Source of the DNA: Polaromonas sp. C04
GTDB lineage: Bacteria; Pseudomonadota; Gammaproteobacteria; Burkholderiales; Burkholderiaceae_C
Assembly (NCBI RefSeq): GCF_002002705.1
Contig: NZ_MUNS01000022.1
Span: 1-64,000 of the forward strand
Reading direction: 5' to 3'
DNA length: 64,000 nt
Shown here: one piece after another, positions 45,401 to 54,192 of the stretch
How positions within the stretch are numbered: the stretch's first letter is position 1
Layout of the letters: each line of letters starts with the position of its first letter
Program-made: the position numbers and the translations under genes
Notes under the pieces: model-generated
The model's database searches: none
What the model was told of the DNA's origin: nothing
The model's input: the letters and a program-made list of their open reading frames with translations, nothing else

Positions 45401-45726
45401 CTATCGTTTTGTGGGCAATTGAATGATTTGGGAATGTGCTGCCTGGGAATCAGTTTCGGTGACGATAACCCTGCTGAGAAACACGGGCGCCACGTTCCAC
45501 TGATGTCCATCATCCGTGATCACGGTGACTGTTTTTCGGTTGCACTTGGCGACGATGCCTGTCTTTGGATCATGCCCTGGAGCGTGGAAGGACACCCGGT
45601 CGCCGATCTGAAGCTCTGCATCTGTTGCTGCATGCGCGCCTCTTGAAGGTAGCGCAAGCGTGCAACAATTTTTCGATTGAGCTCAGAGAGCTGGGCCTCG
45701 CTGAATTTCGTGATGTCGATTGGCAT
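45401..45726 (-). pseudogene. KOW-like small gene, frameshifted copy
   Basis: A second copy of the gene at 30670-30996. It starts MPIDITKFSEAQLSELNRKI and the end reads IVAKCNRKTVTVITDDGHQW, but a one-base deletion after the MQSF codons (CTTCAGATCGG against CTTCAAGCTCGG) breaks the frame. It lies nine bases after the stop of an IS66 TnpC remnant on the same strand, as expected of a passenger gene. Confidence 0.8.
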
Positions 45727-45734
45727 GGCACGAA

Positions 45735-46229
45735 GATATCAAACTGTTGTGGCGTTTTGCCAGCGATGCGGTAGTAATTCTTCGATGCCACTGTTCATGT
45801 GGCTCGGCAGTCTGGTCAGCACGTCCTTCAGATACGCCCACGGGTCATGGCCATGGAGTTTTGCTGACTGCAGCAGGCTCATTACGACGGCGGCACGCTG
45901 GCCGGCCAGTTCACTGCCCGCGAAGAGCCATGCCTTTCGTTTATGTGCAGCTGCACATAAACGAAATAAGGCGAAGCCCGCTTTTATGCGAAGTCGGCGC
46001 TGTGGAACGACACGCCGGCCAGGCTTTGGCGTTTGGGCTTGCGAGGGGTGTCAGCGTCTGCAGTGGTGTCCGGCACCTTGCATGCCGCCTTCAGCGCTGC
46101 GAGCTGGGCTTCCAGGTCCGCCTGGTCGGCTGCCATTGTTTCTTCAAACAACTGGCGCTGTTCGGCATTCATGCGTTCGGTCTTGGCAGCAACCTGCGGC
46201 ACATGCGAGACGCGGGTGCTCGATGGCAT
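45735..46229 (-). pseudogene. IS66 TnpC remnant with internal deletion
   Basis: From 46229 leftward an N-terminal TnpC part is seen ([31 protein letters not shown]), and from about 45955 the C-terminal part (WLFAGSELAGQRAAVVMSLLQSAKLHGHDPWAYLKDVLTRLPSH..ELLPHRW). The central DDE domain is missing, so the gene is dead. Confidence 0.8.
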
Positions 46230-46499
46230 CCCCGACCACCGCGATGTCGTTCTCAGCGAGGACGAGAGGCGCTCAAACTCGAAGATAATGATCTGTTGCT
46301 CGGGCTCTCTCAGTGCCGAGCTAGTGCTGGATATTTAGAGATCAACGGTACGACGAAGTCTCGTCGATATGTGAGCTGAATGTCCAGTTGCCGTGGTATC
46401 GAGACCCAATTCTTCGCGCCGAAAAGATGCGCTAACTGTAACCATCAAATACCTTATGATGCGCTTCAGGCATGCTGCGGGCTGCCATGCCTCCCCTTC

Positions 46500-46740
46500 T
46501 CCGGGGAAGAGAGCCTTCAGTTGCCCAGATGGTGATGCAGTTCACGCCTTCTTCGACGCCGTTGAAGCCGCCGCCGTTTTCGGCGATGGCAAAGCGCGCA
46601 TCGGCCACCTGCCGTGAGGCAGCCTCATGACGCAATTGGGTGACTTTTTCACGCACCTGCGCAAGTCCTGTAGCCCCAATTGGATGTCCTCTTGAAAACA
46701 GACCGCCGTTGACATTGATGAGCTTGCGCCCGCCGAGCCA
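46500..46740 (-). pseudogene. C-terminal fragment of a thiolase
   Basis: Read leftward, GGRKLINVNGGLFSRGHPIGATG contains the thiolase catalytic-His motif (G.HP.GA.G), followed by EKVTQLRHEA and FAIAENGGGFNGVEEGVNCITIW, in which the usual active-site Cys loop is replaced by NGGGFN as in SCP2-type or synthase-like thiolases. The rest of the protein is not present upstream in frame, so this is a remnant of an acyl-CoA pathway gene. Confidence 0.65.
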
Positions 46741-47271
46741 AGGTTATTTCGCAGGATAGGCTGGCGTTGACGGCCGAGGTGGATCGAAGCTGTGTGGGAC
46801 GAGTTGAACGCGGTGACAACAATGTCGCGATACTGACCTTGGTCCGGTTGACCAACGCCTTGGACATTTCCGTGTCTAAGTTGATGCGCAATGCCGGGCT
46901 TTGAGGCAGCCCCGGGTTTGATTGAAGGCTGCGATTAATTCCGTGCTTGTATAGGGCCGCGCCAGGCACATTTACCGTTGGGTCCCCGCCCGTTGAAATT
47001 AGGCCAAGCCAGGCCGCACCCTCATAGCGTAACAAGGGCCGGTCGTCACGGGCCGCGATTCGGCCACCCCTGGTATGGCGAAATGCAAGCCCAAAACCGG
47101 GACTGCACACTGCCTTACGTCCCTACCGCGCAGTGGCGGCAGTACAGCATCATGGGCTTGGCCCGCAGCCAAACTGGTGCAAAGGCACCCAAGCCAATGC
47201 AAATTAAAAGTGGGGTAGAAAATTAGGTAAAAACCTACAAACCTTGAAAAACCGCATGAAATAAGGCTTGT
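46741..47271. other. no gene recognised
   Basis: Between the thiolase remnant and the tRNA fragment. A reverse-strand frame (46649-47110) is open but made of mixed pieces; one part (GLISTGGDPTVNVPGAALYKHG) looks protein-like, perhaps from the same acyl-CoA gene, but I cannot place it. Confidence 0.4.
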
Positions 47272-47335
47272 TGGCGGAAACGGAGGGATTCGAACCCTCG
47301 ATGAGGCTCTACACCCCATACTCCCTTAGCAGGCT
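47272..47335 (-). tRNA. tRNA-Ser(GCU) 3' fragment, probable attachment site
   Basis: Read leftward, CCTGCTAAGGGAG is the anticodon loop with GCT and its 3' stem, followed by a serine-type long variable arm, the T arm (GAGGGTTCGAATCCCTC) and the acceptor strand ending CGCCA at 47272. The 5' half does not match: the expected 5' anticodon strand, D arm and GGAAACG acceptor strand are absent. Such 3' tRNA pieces are left when an element integrates into the gene, and a tyrosine recombinase starts 90 bases to the right. Confidence 0.85.
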
Positions 47336-47424
47336 ACCGCCGGGTTCCTTGTAAATCAATAGCTTACACCAAATAAATCGCAAATTGGAGGAAAAAACCA
47401 CTGAAAAACCACTAGGATAGACCG

Positions 47425-48732
47425 ATGAAAGACCGCTCACTGCCGCCAGGAATCCGCAAATCCCCTCCCCTCAAGGACGGTTCATTCACGTTCGAAGCCC
47501 GCATCAACCGACGCGGCATCAGGTTCTCCAAACACTGGCCCACGGTCAAAAAAGCCCTGGCCTGGAAAACACGAACGGATGCATTGATTGAAAGTGGCAT
47601 CGACCCCCGCGAATTGGAAGAGAACAAGCGGCGCGAGCACCTTGCCAAGGCGCCGCCTCGAACTACAGCGCCGCCGTTGAGCATCCCGGAGACAGGCGTT
47701 CGAGATGTGGCGCCGGTGGCTCAAGTGGACATGACGGTCGAGCAAGCTATCGATGGCTATCTCGCACACCGCAATGCATCGCACCTTAAGCTCAAACCCA
47801 ACCAGGTGACCGAATACCAACGCGTGCGGGACGACTTAGGCAATCTCAGAATTGCCAATCTGGTCAACATGGACATCGTGAACTACATCTCGCACCTTTT
47901 GAGCGCCCCAAGAAAGCGGGACGACCCAAAGGTCGACAAGGTCCGGAAGGCGGTAGCGCCTCCAAAAGCGCCGCTGAGTGCCAAGGCCCGCGCCAACGCA
48001 AGGTACAAGGCAAAAATCAAGGCCGAAAAGCCACCGAGAGAGCCCAAGTTGCTTGCCGAAGCGACGGTACGCAAGTACATCCTGGCCATGAAAACCGCCA
48101 TCAAGTGGCAGGCAAAAAACAATGGCGTGGATTACAACAAGTTTCTCTTCGATTTCGACAACAAGGTGATGCCCGCAGCCTGGAACGGCCGGCGCGACCG
48201 TCGGCTATTCACTGGCGAGGAAGAACGACTTTATGCAGCTGGAATTGAACGTGGCGGCTACACGTACACCGAGGAAGACTGGCGCATGTTGCTCGGCTTC
48301 GCCCTGGAAACTGCCTTGCGGCAGCAGGAGCTTGCATTGGCCAAATGGCAAGACCTGCGAGGCGACCGCAGCAAGCTATTCGTCCCTAAGAAAAACTCCA
48401 AGACCAAGAAGGACCGATATATCCTCTTGTCGCCGCGGGCCCGAGAAATCCTCGAGATGCAAGAATCAACCAGCCCCAAAGGGGGGAAGAGAATATTTCA
48501 CCAATTTCCGAATTCCAAGGCAATGTGCAATTCGTATATGAAGCTCACGAAGCGGGCCGGAATCGATGACCTGACCTTCCATGATTTACGACATGAGGCA
48601 ACGAGCCGCCTATGTGAATCTGGAAAGATGTCGTTAATGGAAATCATGGAGATGACTGGCCATGACACCATGGCCACATTCAGAGGTTACGTGAAGCTAA
48701 TCGCGCATGAAAACTCACGACGCCTAAGTTAA
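47425..48732 (+). CDS. tyrosine recombinase / island integrase
   Basis: A 435-residue site-specific recombinase. A basic Arm-type N-terminus (RKSPPLKDGSFTFEARINRRGIRFSKHWPT) is followed by a core-binding domain with an unusual lysine-rich insert (about residues 165-210) and the catalytic domain: first Arg in ETALRQQELALA, HDLRHEATSRL with His and second Arg, GHDTMATFRGYV with the third His and the Tyr nucleophile. AGGAT lies nine bases before the ATG. Its place beside the tRNA-Ser fragment identifies it as the integrase of the island that carries the BREX genes. Confidence 0.95.
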   Translation: MKDRSLPPGIRKSPPLKDGSFTFEARINRRGIRFSKHWPTVKKALAWKTRTDALIESGIDPRELEENKRREHLAKAPPRTTAPPLSIPETGVRDVAPVAQVDMTVEQAIDGYLAHRNASHLKLKPNQVTEYQRVRDDLGNLRIANLVNMDIVNYISHLLSAPRKRDDPKVDKVRKAVAPPKAPLSAKARANARYKAKIKAEKPPREPKLLAEATVRKYILAMKTAIKWQAKNNGVDYNKFLFDFDNKVMPAAWNGRRDRRLFTGEEERLYAAGIERGGYTYTEEDWRMLLGFALETALRQQELALAKWQDLRGDRSKLFVPKKNSKTKKDRYILLSPRAREILEMQESTSPKGGKRIFHQFPNSKAMCNSYMKLTKRAGIDDLTFHDLRHEATSRLCESGKMSLMEIMEMTGHDTMATFRGYVKLIAHENSRRLS

Positions 48733-48881
48733 GCTGGCCTCATCTCGGAAAGAAACACGGTTTCGGCGCGCGTACCACCACCATCTCAGATGTGCCGCCG
48801 CTGATGTCGGCGGGTTACTGCTTGCGATTGCCGACCGGACACCAGTACTTTTCTTGACGGCCACCTCATGCTTGGCGACCC

Positions 48882-49424
48882 CTACCGCCGAGTCACCCCA
48901 CAATCCATGCCCTCAGTGCCAGGTTTATGCCGTCGACAGCTGCGCCAGTCCCAGGGCGGCATGGGGGCCGCATCGTGCCATAGTCCGATTCGCTGCGTGC
49001 ACGCAAACGCCTCGGCGCGCGAATAGGCCTCCCGGTCCGCTGCAGGCTGCTCGCCGGCATATTTCTTGTAGTGCCAGGCGAAGCCAGCCTTGACTTGTTC
49101 GAGATTGGCGTCAATCCCATTGACGACGACCTTGCCGAGGGTGCGCCCATAAAGGTCGCTCTTGTTCGTTTCAATCTGCACCTGCTTGCCAAACACCCAG
49201 CTTGACAAATTCCGCTTTGAGCGCTGCCCGAACGGCTGCGCCTTTTCCGGGGCATCGATACCGGTCAGGCGGACTTTGTACTGCACCTTGGCCGCGTCTA
49301 GAACCGTCACGGTGTCGCCATCGCTTACGCCAACGACCCGGCCCTCGATGGTCGCGGCGACCGTCAGCCCGGCGCTAAGGCAAAGCGCGAGGGCCAGCAA
49401 TATTCGTTTTTGGGGGAGCGTCAT
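48882..49424 (-). CDS. secreted staphylococcal-nuclease-like thermonuclease
   Basis: A 180-residue protein with a signal peptide (KRILLALALCLSAGLTVAA) and a complete SNase domain: VSDGDTVTVL, RLTGIDAPEKAQPFGQRSK with the catalytic Arg and Glu, and DLYGRTLGKVVV with the second Arg. The C-terminus has extra residues after WHYKKYAGEQPAADREAY..A. It should cleave DNA or RNA in the periplasm or outside. I start at ATG 49424; a start seven codons earlier would put charged residues before the signal. Its role on a defence island is not known. Confidence 0.9.
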   Translation of the reverse strand: MTLPQKRILLALALCLSAGLTVAATIEGRVVGVSDGDTVTVLDAAKVQYKVRLTGIDAPEKAQPFGQRSKRNLSSWVFGKQVQIETNKSDLYGRTLGKVVVNGIDANLEQVKAGFAWHYKKYAGEQPAADREAYSRAEAFACTQRIGLWHDAAPMPPWDWRSCRRHKPGTEGMDCGVTRR

Positions 49425-49460
49425 GTCGCAAGCATAGCCGCCCATCCAGTGGCCCCTGGT

Positions 49461-49482
49461 CGACTTTCAGCGCTGAAAGTCG
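49461..49482. promoter_or_regulatory. 22-bp perfect palindrome
   Basis: The sequence with arms CGACTTTCAGC and GCTGAAAGTCG is a perfect 22-bp palindrome, 37 bases upstream of the nuclease start. It shares the core ACTTTCA..GCTGAAAGT with the palindrome at 49538. Likely a binding site for a dimeric regulator; the XRE protein of the island is a candidate. Confidence 0.6.
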
Positions 49483-49537
49483 CCAGTTGAAAGTGAGCCA
49501 GAACGCTGATGGCGAACCGTGCGGGTCCGGCCCGCCC

Positions 49538-49559
49538 GAACTTTCAACGCTGAAAGTTC
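49538..49559. promoter_or_regulatory. second palindrome of the same core
   Basis: Arms GAACTTTCA and TGAAAGTTC surround ACGC. With the palindrome at 49461 it makes a pair 77 bases apart centre to centre in the gene-poor 49425-49906 stretch, which otherwise contains only an AT-rich segment near 49735-49780 and no credible gene. Confidence 0.6.
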
Positions 49560-49906
49560 TGTCCGTCAGCACATCTACCAGGCTCCCGAAATCGCGGTTG
49601 CGTAGTGCCACTTCAACGACGCCGTCCCCGCAGCTGCAACCGGGTCAAGACGGTGTCAACAAGAGCTGCCGCTCCGCCTGGAAGCGGGCTCCAACGCGCC
49701 CGTTTTGCCGCAAAAAGGGACATCAAGGGTAAATACTTAGAAAATAATTTTCTCTATAAAAATCAACCGCGTACGGCCGATAAATTCCTAAAACCCTCCA
49801 TAACGCAAGCAAAGGCTGGAGTTGGATGGAGTTTTCTGGAGTCCGGTGCCTATACGACCTAGAAGCACAGATTGGCTGGCTTCAACACCCCTCATAGGAC
49901 CGAATC

Positions 49907-50272
49907 ATGAATACCCAAACCGCAGAACCCATCGACGGCGTCTCCAAGCTCGGGACCATCAACCCTGGCGTCGAGCCGCAGGCGACGCACACACCGACAA
50001 ACGGGTCTACCGCGGCACTAAAGATATCCTCCACAGCACAACAATCCGGCTACGGTTCGGACCGCTACAAGCGCGTGACCTTCATGACCACTGAGGAACG
50101 CGCAATGGTGAGGACTGGCACCAGAGTTTTTCTCCGCGCTGACCGCATCTCCGCACGTGGCCCCAAAGGTACCAAATGGCGAGTAGCGGTGCGATGTGAA
50201 AACGGCTTTTATCCCCGCGTACCAACGCCAGAGGAAATTGCGTCATTGCGCGCAAGTACTGGCCTTGTCTGA
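49907..50272 (+). CDS. hypothetical protein
   Basis: A 121-residue protein with a disordered N-terminal half (Thr/Ala/Pro-rich) and a compact basic C-terminal half (SDRYKRVTFMTTEERAMV, TKWRVAVRCENGFYPRVPTPEEI). No family recognised. Island cargo, read in the same direction as the integrase. Confidence 0.5.
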   Translation: MNTQTAEPIDGVSKLGTINPGVEPQATHTPTNGSTAALKISSTAQQSGYGSDRYKRVTFMTTEERAMVRTGTRVFLRADRISARGPKGTKWRVAVRCENGFYPRVPTPEEIASLRASTGLV

Positions 50273-50621
50273 CCATCGTAGTCTGCAATGGGTTCGCAAA
50301 CATATCAACTCCCCGAACAGCGTGTCTGCATCTCAATTCCCGCCAGCCCGAAAATCCACCGACCTGCTCAAAGTCATGCTGCACGAGCAGGGGTTGGATT
50401 TCGACATCGATTGGTTTTGGAGTGGCAGAGCGCGTTGTGGGCGTCTGAACATCCGCCCGTCAGGCGTTCACGCCCACGGTCGGCCGCACCTGTTTTCGGT
50501 CTGTTACAGCCGCAGCACGCAACTTTGGGGGCAAAGCGATGAACGCCTGGACCGCTTGCGCACCGGCTCTGCCAAACACCAGGCCGTGATGGCTGCAATC
50601 AGATTTCTCGAGGCCAATTGA
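50265..50621 (+). CDS. hypothetical protein, start uncertain
   Basis: The frame ending at 50621 has protein-like sequence in its second half (LLKVMLHEQGLDFDIDWFWSG, LFSVCYSRSTQLWGQSDERLDRL, KHQAVMAAIRFLEAN). A TTG at 50265 that overlaps the end of the previous gene is a possible start; the only internal ATG would remove the first third. Function unknown. Confidence 0.4.
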   Translation: MSDHRSLQWVRKHINSPNSVSASQFPPARKSTDLLKVMLHEQGLDFDIDWFWSGRARCGRLNIRPSGVHAHGRPHLFSVCYSRSTQLWGQSDERLDRLRTGSAKHQAVMAAIRFLEAN

Positions 50622-50864
50622 GCCAACGGGGAGACAGAAGCTCGACCACCTCAAGCGGACTGTCGTTGGTTATGCTGAATTCCGCTACCAGCTTGGCGCG
50701 ATTGTTTTTGCATTAACTCGTTGTCATTTTTTCCTTTCAGCGAAAAAGAAATATTCGAGGTGGCGCGAACCGGCTCCAGGGCTGGTTCGCTTTGAAATGG
50801 GTGGCGGCCGCGCACCATGGCGCGGGGCACGCGCGCCAGCGCCGGAGACTGCCTTACCTTTGCC

Positions 50865-51485
50865 TCAGTTGCCGATGGTGAACATGCGCCCATTGACGAG
50901 CGACTTTTCAAGACGCTGCCACTGCTTGCAGCCAAGGGGCGCTGAGATTCGGCGCATCGCTGTATGCCCTGTCCCCTCGAGTTCGACAAGCACCACCCAT
51001 CCCGGCGATGGTATTTGCGGATTCACCGGTTGCCATTTGTCGCCGAGCCGCGCGGCTGTTTCGCATGTTTGATAGAGCTGCTGCACTCGCTCAAGCTCAA
51101 GGCGCAGGACCTCTTGACGCCGCTTGACCGCTGCGACTGCCTGACGGAGCAGTTCCCTGCTTGGCATCCTTGCCGGCGCTTCGAATCGGCGTCGCGTCTT
51201 ACGTTCTCCCGTGTAATTCTCGATTAATTCAATGCTTTCAGCGGCAACATGGCAGTTGCAGACACAGTCGACCAGCCACCAAATCTCGTCGAGCGCAGGA
51301 CCTCCCGCAAGGATGCTGAATTCGACCGTCACATCGGGCAATGCGTGCAGGCCACCATCATGCTCCAGCGTGTCACGCGTCTCTTGCCAGTGCAACAGCG
51401 ATGGCAACAGGACCGCGCGAATGACCTGCGCATCGGCGGCGCACTCGGCGCGGAACTTGAAAGTTGTGTGGTCATTGCTTCTCAT
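50865..51485 (-). CDS. hypothetical protein
   Basis: A 206-residue soluble protein from ATG 51485 (purine-rich AAAGAAGAG upstream). The first part is alpha/beta (TTFKFRAECAADAQVIRAVLL; VTVEFSILAGGPALDEIWWLVDC), the middle is a helix rich in Arg, Glu and Leu (AVAAVKRRQEVLRLELERVQQLYQ), and the end is beta (GWVVLVELEGTGHTAMRRISAP). No family recognised. Island cargo. Confidence 0.6.
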   Translation of the reverse strand: MRSNDHTTFKFRAECAADAQVIRAVLLPSLLHWQETRDTLEHDGGLHALPDVTVEFSILAGGPALDEIWWLVDCVCNCHVAAESIELIENYTGERKTRRRFEAPARMPSRELLRQAVAAVKRRQEVLRLELERVQQLYQTCETAARLGDKWQPVNPQIPSPGWVVLVELEGTGHTAMRRISAPLGCKQWQRLEKSLVNGRMFTIGN

Positions 51486-51715
51486 GCTCTTCTTTCCATT
51501 GTGTGAGCTCAGCGACCGTTCACTTGCCATCATCAAGGCGGCAAAATCGGCTGCGCTAGCGAAATCCGATGCGGCGTCCCCTGTGGACGGCCGCATTGGG
51601 TGTTTGTCAAAAATAATGTTCTGAAACTAAAACGCAAATGGAAAACTCAGAAGTCCAGACTGCGCTTGAGCCTGTTGATTGCCGGCGTCGATTGCAATTC
51701 GCAGATTGGGACGCG

Positions 51716-52273
51716 CTAAATCGATTCAGCAAAAGCCTCTACTGCTCGCTGCAGCCCTTGAGCGATAACCGGCAGCCTATTCAATCCCAACACGTCTTGA
51801 TTTGACGTCTGCACATACATCTTGGCAAGCGCCCCTTTCGCCTCCAACGACAAACTACTCACGCCAGTTGGAAAGCATTTTCGAACTGACGGGTCAGCGT
51901 CCATATATCGAATCGTATCCTCAACCGCTTCCTCCTCAGTCAAAGCGTGGAGATGAAAATCGCCGACTCGAATCTGACCCGTGACCAGTTTGATGCAAAT
52001 AGGTGGCACTCGTAGATATCTGGCGCATGCCTCTACAGTTTTTTGATTGATGGCTGCCGTGCTGCGAAAGCCACTCCTTAGATGACCGATGTATGAATAG
52101 GTCACACCAATTTCAGCAGCCATTTCAGTAAGCTTAGTCCCGCGGCGGCGGCATTCGGCGTAGAGCAAATCAACAAGCGCATTGCTGCGGGAGTTGCCCA
52201 TGGCCCTCTTTACTCGCTTCGGTTTTGAAGGAGTTGCGTTGATTGAATGGTTTGCATTAGACGTTGTTATCAT
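51716..52273 (-). CDS. XRE-like helix-turn-helix regulator
   Basis: A 185-residue protein from ATG 52273 (CAGGAATAGA upstream). Residues about 25-90 form an XRE-type HTH (LVDLLYAECRRRGTKLTEMAAEIGVTYSYIGHLRSG) followed by a helical region. The C-terminal part (HALTEEEAVEDTIRYMD, SLSLEAKGALAKMYV) is not recognised. It could regulate island genes, for example through the palindromes near 49.5 kb. Confidence 0.75.
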   Translation of the reverse strand: MITTSNANHSINATPSKPKRVKRAMGNSRSNALVDLLYAECRRRGTKLTEMAAEIGVTYSYIGHLRSGFRSTAAINQKTVEACARYLRVPPICIKLVTGQIRVGDFHLHALTEEEAVEDTIRYMDADPSVRKCFPTGVSSLSLEAKGALAKMYVQTSNQDVLGLNRLPVIAQGLQRAVEAFAESI

Positions 52274-52445
52274 TTCTATTCCTGTGTTTCTGGATATCGA
52301 CACGGCAGTAAAGATTGTGCGATGCCGCATCGGTATTTAATCTATTTACACCGTTGTGGGTAGTCGAACATGGTTCGTTTTGAGCAAATCGTTTTCGATA
52401 CCGGAACGGGGCTGAGCTCGGTGCTATGCCTTCGAAAGCTCCGGG

Positions 52446-52871
52446 CTACGCCGACATGGAAGGCAGGGCGAGTACCATGTCTTCAACGCTACGAGCGAGA
52501 ACTTCGCAAGCCCTGCGGTGGGCGGCGTCTTGAATCGCCGAAAGTGCATCTTCCTGTTTCTCTGCTGCCCGACCGACTACCCACGTTGTGGTCGTCTCAA
52601 GGCCTCCAAAATCCCGTGACACTAGCCGGTCGCCCTTCTTGGCGGCCCTTAGCGACGCTTGGGCGTGGCCACAGGCCAAGGCTATCTTGCCGGGTCCGAC
52701 GCCATGGTCTACGGCATTTATGTAGAGCGGCAAACTTTCTTTGCGATGCTCTAGGGTTACAACATCTCCCCTGGCCACCCGTCCCCCGAGCCAATCGCCG
52801 TGGAGGACAATAAGTCCCTCTTTGGCATAGTGCACCTTGCCAGTGATTTTGAATTCAAATCTTTCGTTCAT
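52446..52871 (-). CDS. hypothetical protein with beta-barrel-like N-terminus
   Basis: A 141-residue protein. The first 65 residues (FKITGKVHYAKEGLIVLHG, GDVVTLEHRKESLPLYINAVDHGVGPGKIALAC) look like the beta-barrel domain II of translation GTPases, in shape only; the rest is helical. No nucleotide-binding motif. Function unknown. Confidence 0.55.
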   Translation of the reverse strand: MNERFEFKITGKVHYAKEGLIVLHGDWLGGRVARGDVVTLEHRKESLPLYINAVDHGVGPGKIALACGHAQASLRAAKKGDRLVSRDFGGLETTTTWVVGRAAEKQEDALSAIQDAAHRRACEVLARSVEDMVLALPSMSA

Positions 52872-53102
52872 TTTTTACTCGTGTGAAGCTCGGCTCTCAA
52901 CTCAAGCCGAGCAATGAAAATGGATGCGCTCCGGATGGCGCAGGCAAGTGTCGAATTGACGTCACAGGCAGTTCAACATGGACGGCCACCGTTTACGAGC
53001 TGATGCGTCGGTGCTCGACTATTGCGGAGGTGACGGGGACAATCAATCGCGTCCCGTTCACTGTTTGCCGCGACAACGGCAATTCGGTGGGCACCGGTCG
53101 AC

Positions 53103-53648
53103 TTACTTTGCCGGTTTGCTCTTTGTCACCTTGAGCTGCACCTTGGCGCCCTTATTGCCTTTGACTTTCATTCTGGCCAGCAACTCGTCCAGGTCGTCGC
53201 ATTTGCCGATATAGTTGGCTCCGATTTTCTTGGCATAGGCTTTGGCATCTTCCTCAGTCCAGGGCTTTGGAAACAAGGCCGAGTCTTTTGCCTCGATATC
53301 GTCAGCAATTGCGCGAAGGCTGTTAGCCGCGTCTTCCTTGGAAAGAAACGCGCCTGAAGCAGCGAAGCCGTGAAACTCCATGAGCCTGACTTGCAGGTCG
53401 GCGAGTTCAAGCTCGCTCTGGGCCAGTTGCAATTTGACGTCGAGCCCTTTGGCCATTTCAGTTCCAGGCTTGAGTTCCTTCAGTTCGTCAACGACGTCCA
53501 GTTCGAACTGCTGCCAATAACGTCGTGCCATCGCGTCAGCGAGAAGACTGATGGACTTCAGGTACCCGGACTGTTTTCTCGCGTCTCCGAGGTACTCGTT
53601 GCCTTTGACATCATCGAAGAGGGACTGGAGAGTATTGATTTCGTTCAT
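53103..53648 (-). CDS. hypothetical helical protein
   Basis: A 181-residue protein rich in helices (SGYLKSISLLADAMARRYWQQ, KLQLAQSELELADLQVRLMEF) with a lysine-rich end (KGNKGAKVQLKVTKSKPAK). Probably soluble. No family recognised; island cargo. Confidence 0.6.
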   Translation of the reverse strand: MNEINTLQSLFDDVKGNEYLGDARKQSGYLKSISLLADAMARRYWQQFELDVVDELKELKPGTEMAKGLDVKLQLAQSELELADLQVRLMEFHGFAASGAFLSKEDAANSLRAIADDIEAKDSALFPKPWTEEDAKAYAKKIGANYIGKCDDLDELLARMKVKGNKGAKVQLKVTKSKPAK

Positions 53649-54192
53649 ATTTTTCTTTCTTTGCCCGCATTTTGGGGCATGAATATTTAGTTGAATTTTG
53701 ATTTGCTGAGAACTGCAACTACGGAGGCCCTACCTCCCTCAGCTCAGTCGCAACCATCCCTGCTCTGTTAGCAAGGTTGATTTCTGTTTTTTGTCCGAGG
53801 CCTTGGCCTCTTGAGTCATATCGAAATTGCGTTTGCAATTCTTTTCAGGGCGGGTTAATAGCCGCTTGCCCGTTCGGTTGACTCCACCGTCGTTGTTAAA
53901 GAACAGATTCGTCGGCCCGACATCGGGACGATTTGGAGCGCGATGGCTCATGGAAAATAGCAAAAGAGAGAATCTAAAGTTCCCGAACTTGGGAACCTTG
54001 TCATCCGCAGCAAGCAAGTTGCTTTGGACTAAGACGCACGCAGTCCCTCAGGGGATTGCCGCGGTGTGATGAGCTACCTTGAAGGCAAGGCAGTCATTGA
54101 TTGAAGAGACATAATGTAACCGAAGTCTTCCGCTTTGACAAGAGGGCGTGTCTCTTTTTTGTCAAATGCCTTTGCAATGATTCCCAACGCGC
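53649..54192. other. no firm gene
   Basis: Short frames occur on the reverse strand (for example 53739-53951), but none shows a family or start signal. Upstream region of the hypothetical gene at 53103. Confidence 0.4.

Noticed and set aside
47272-47335. A functional tRNA-Ser gene
   Set aside because: The D arm, 5' acceptor strand and 5' anticodon strand do not pair with the 3' half.
49375-49611. Reverse-strand small gene upstream of the nuclease
   Set aside because: It runs through both palindromes and overlaps the nuclease start; no family.
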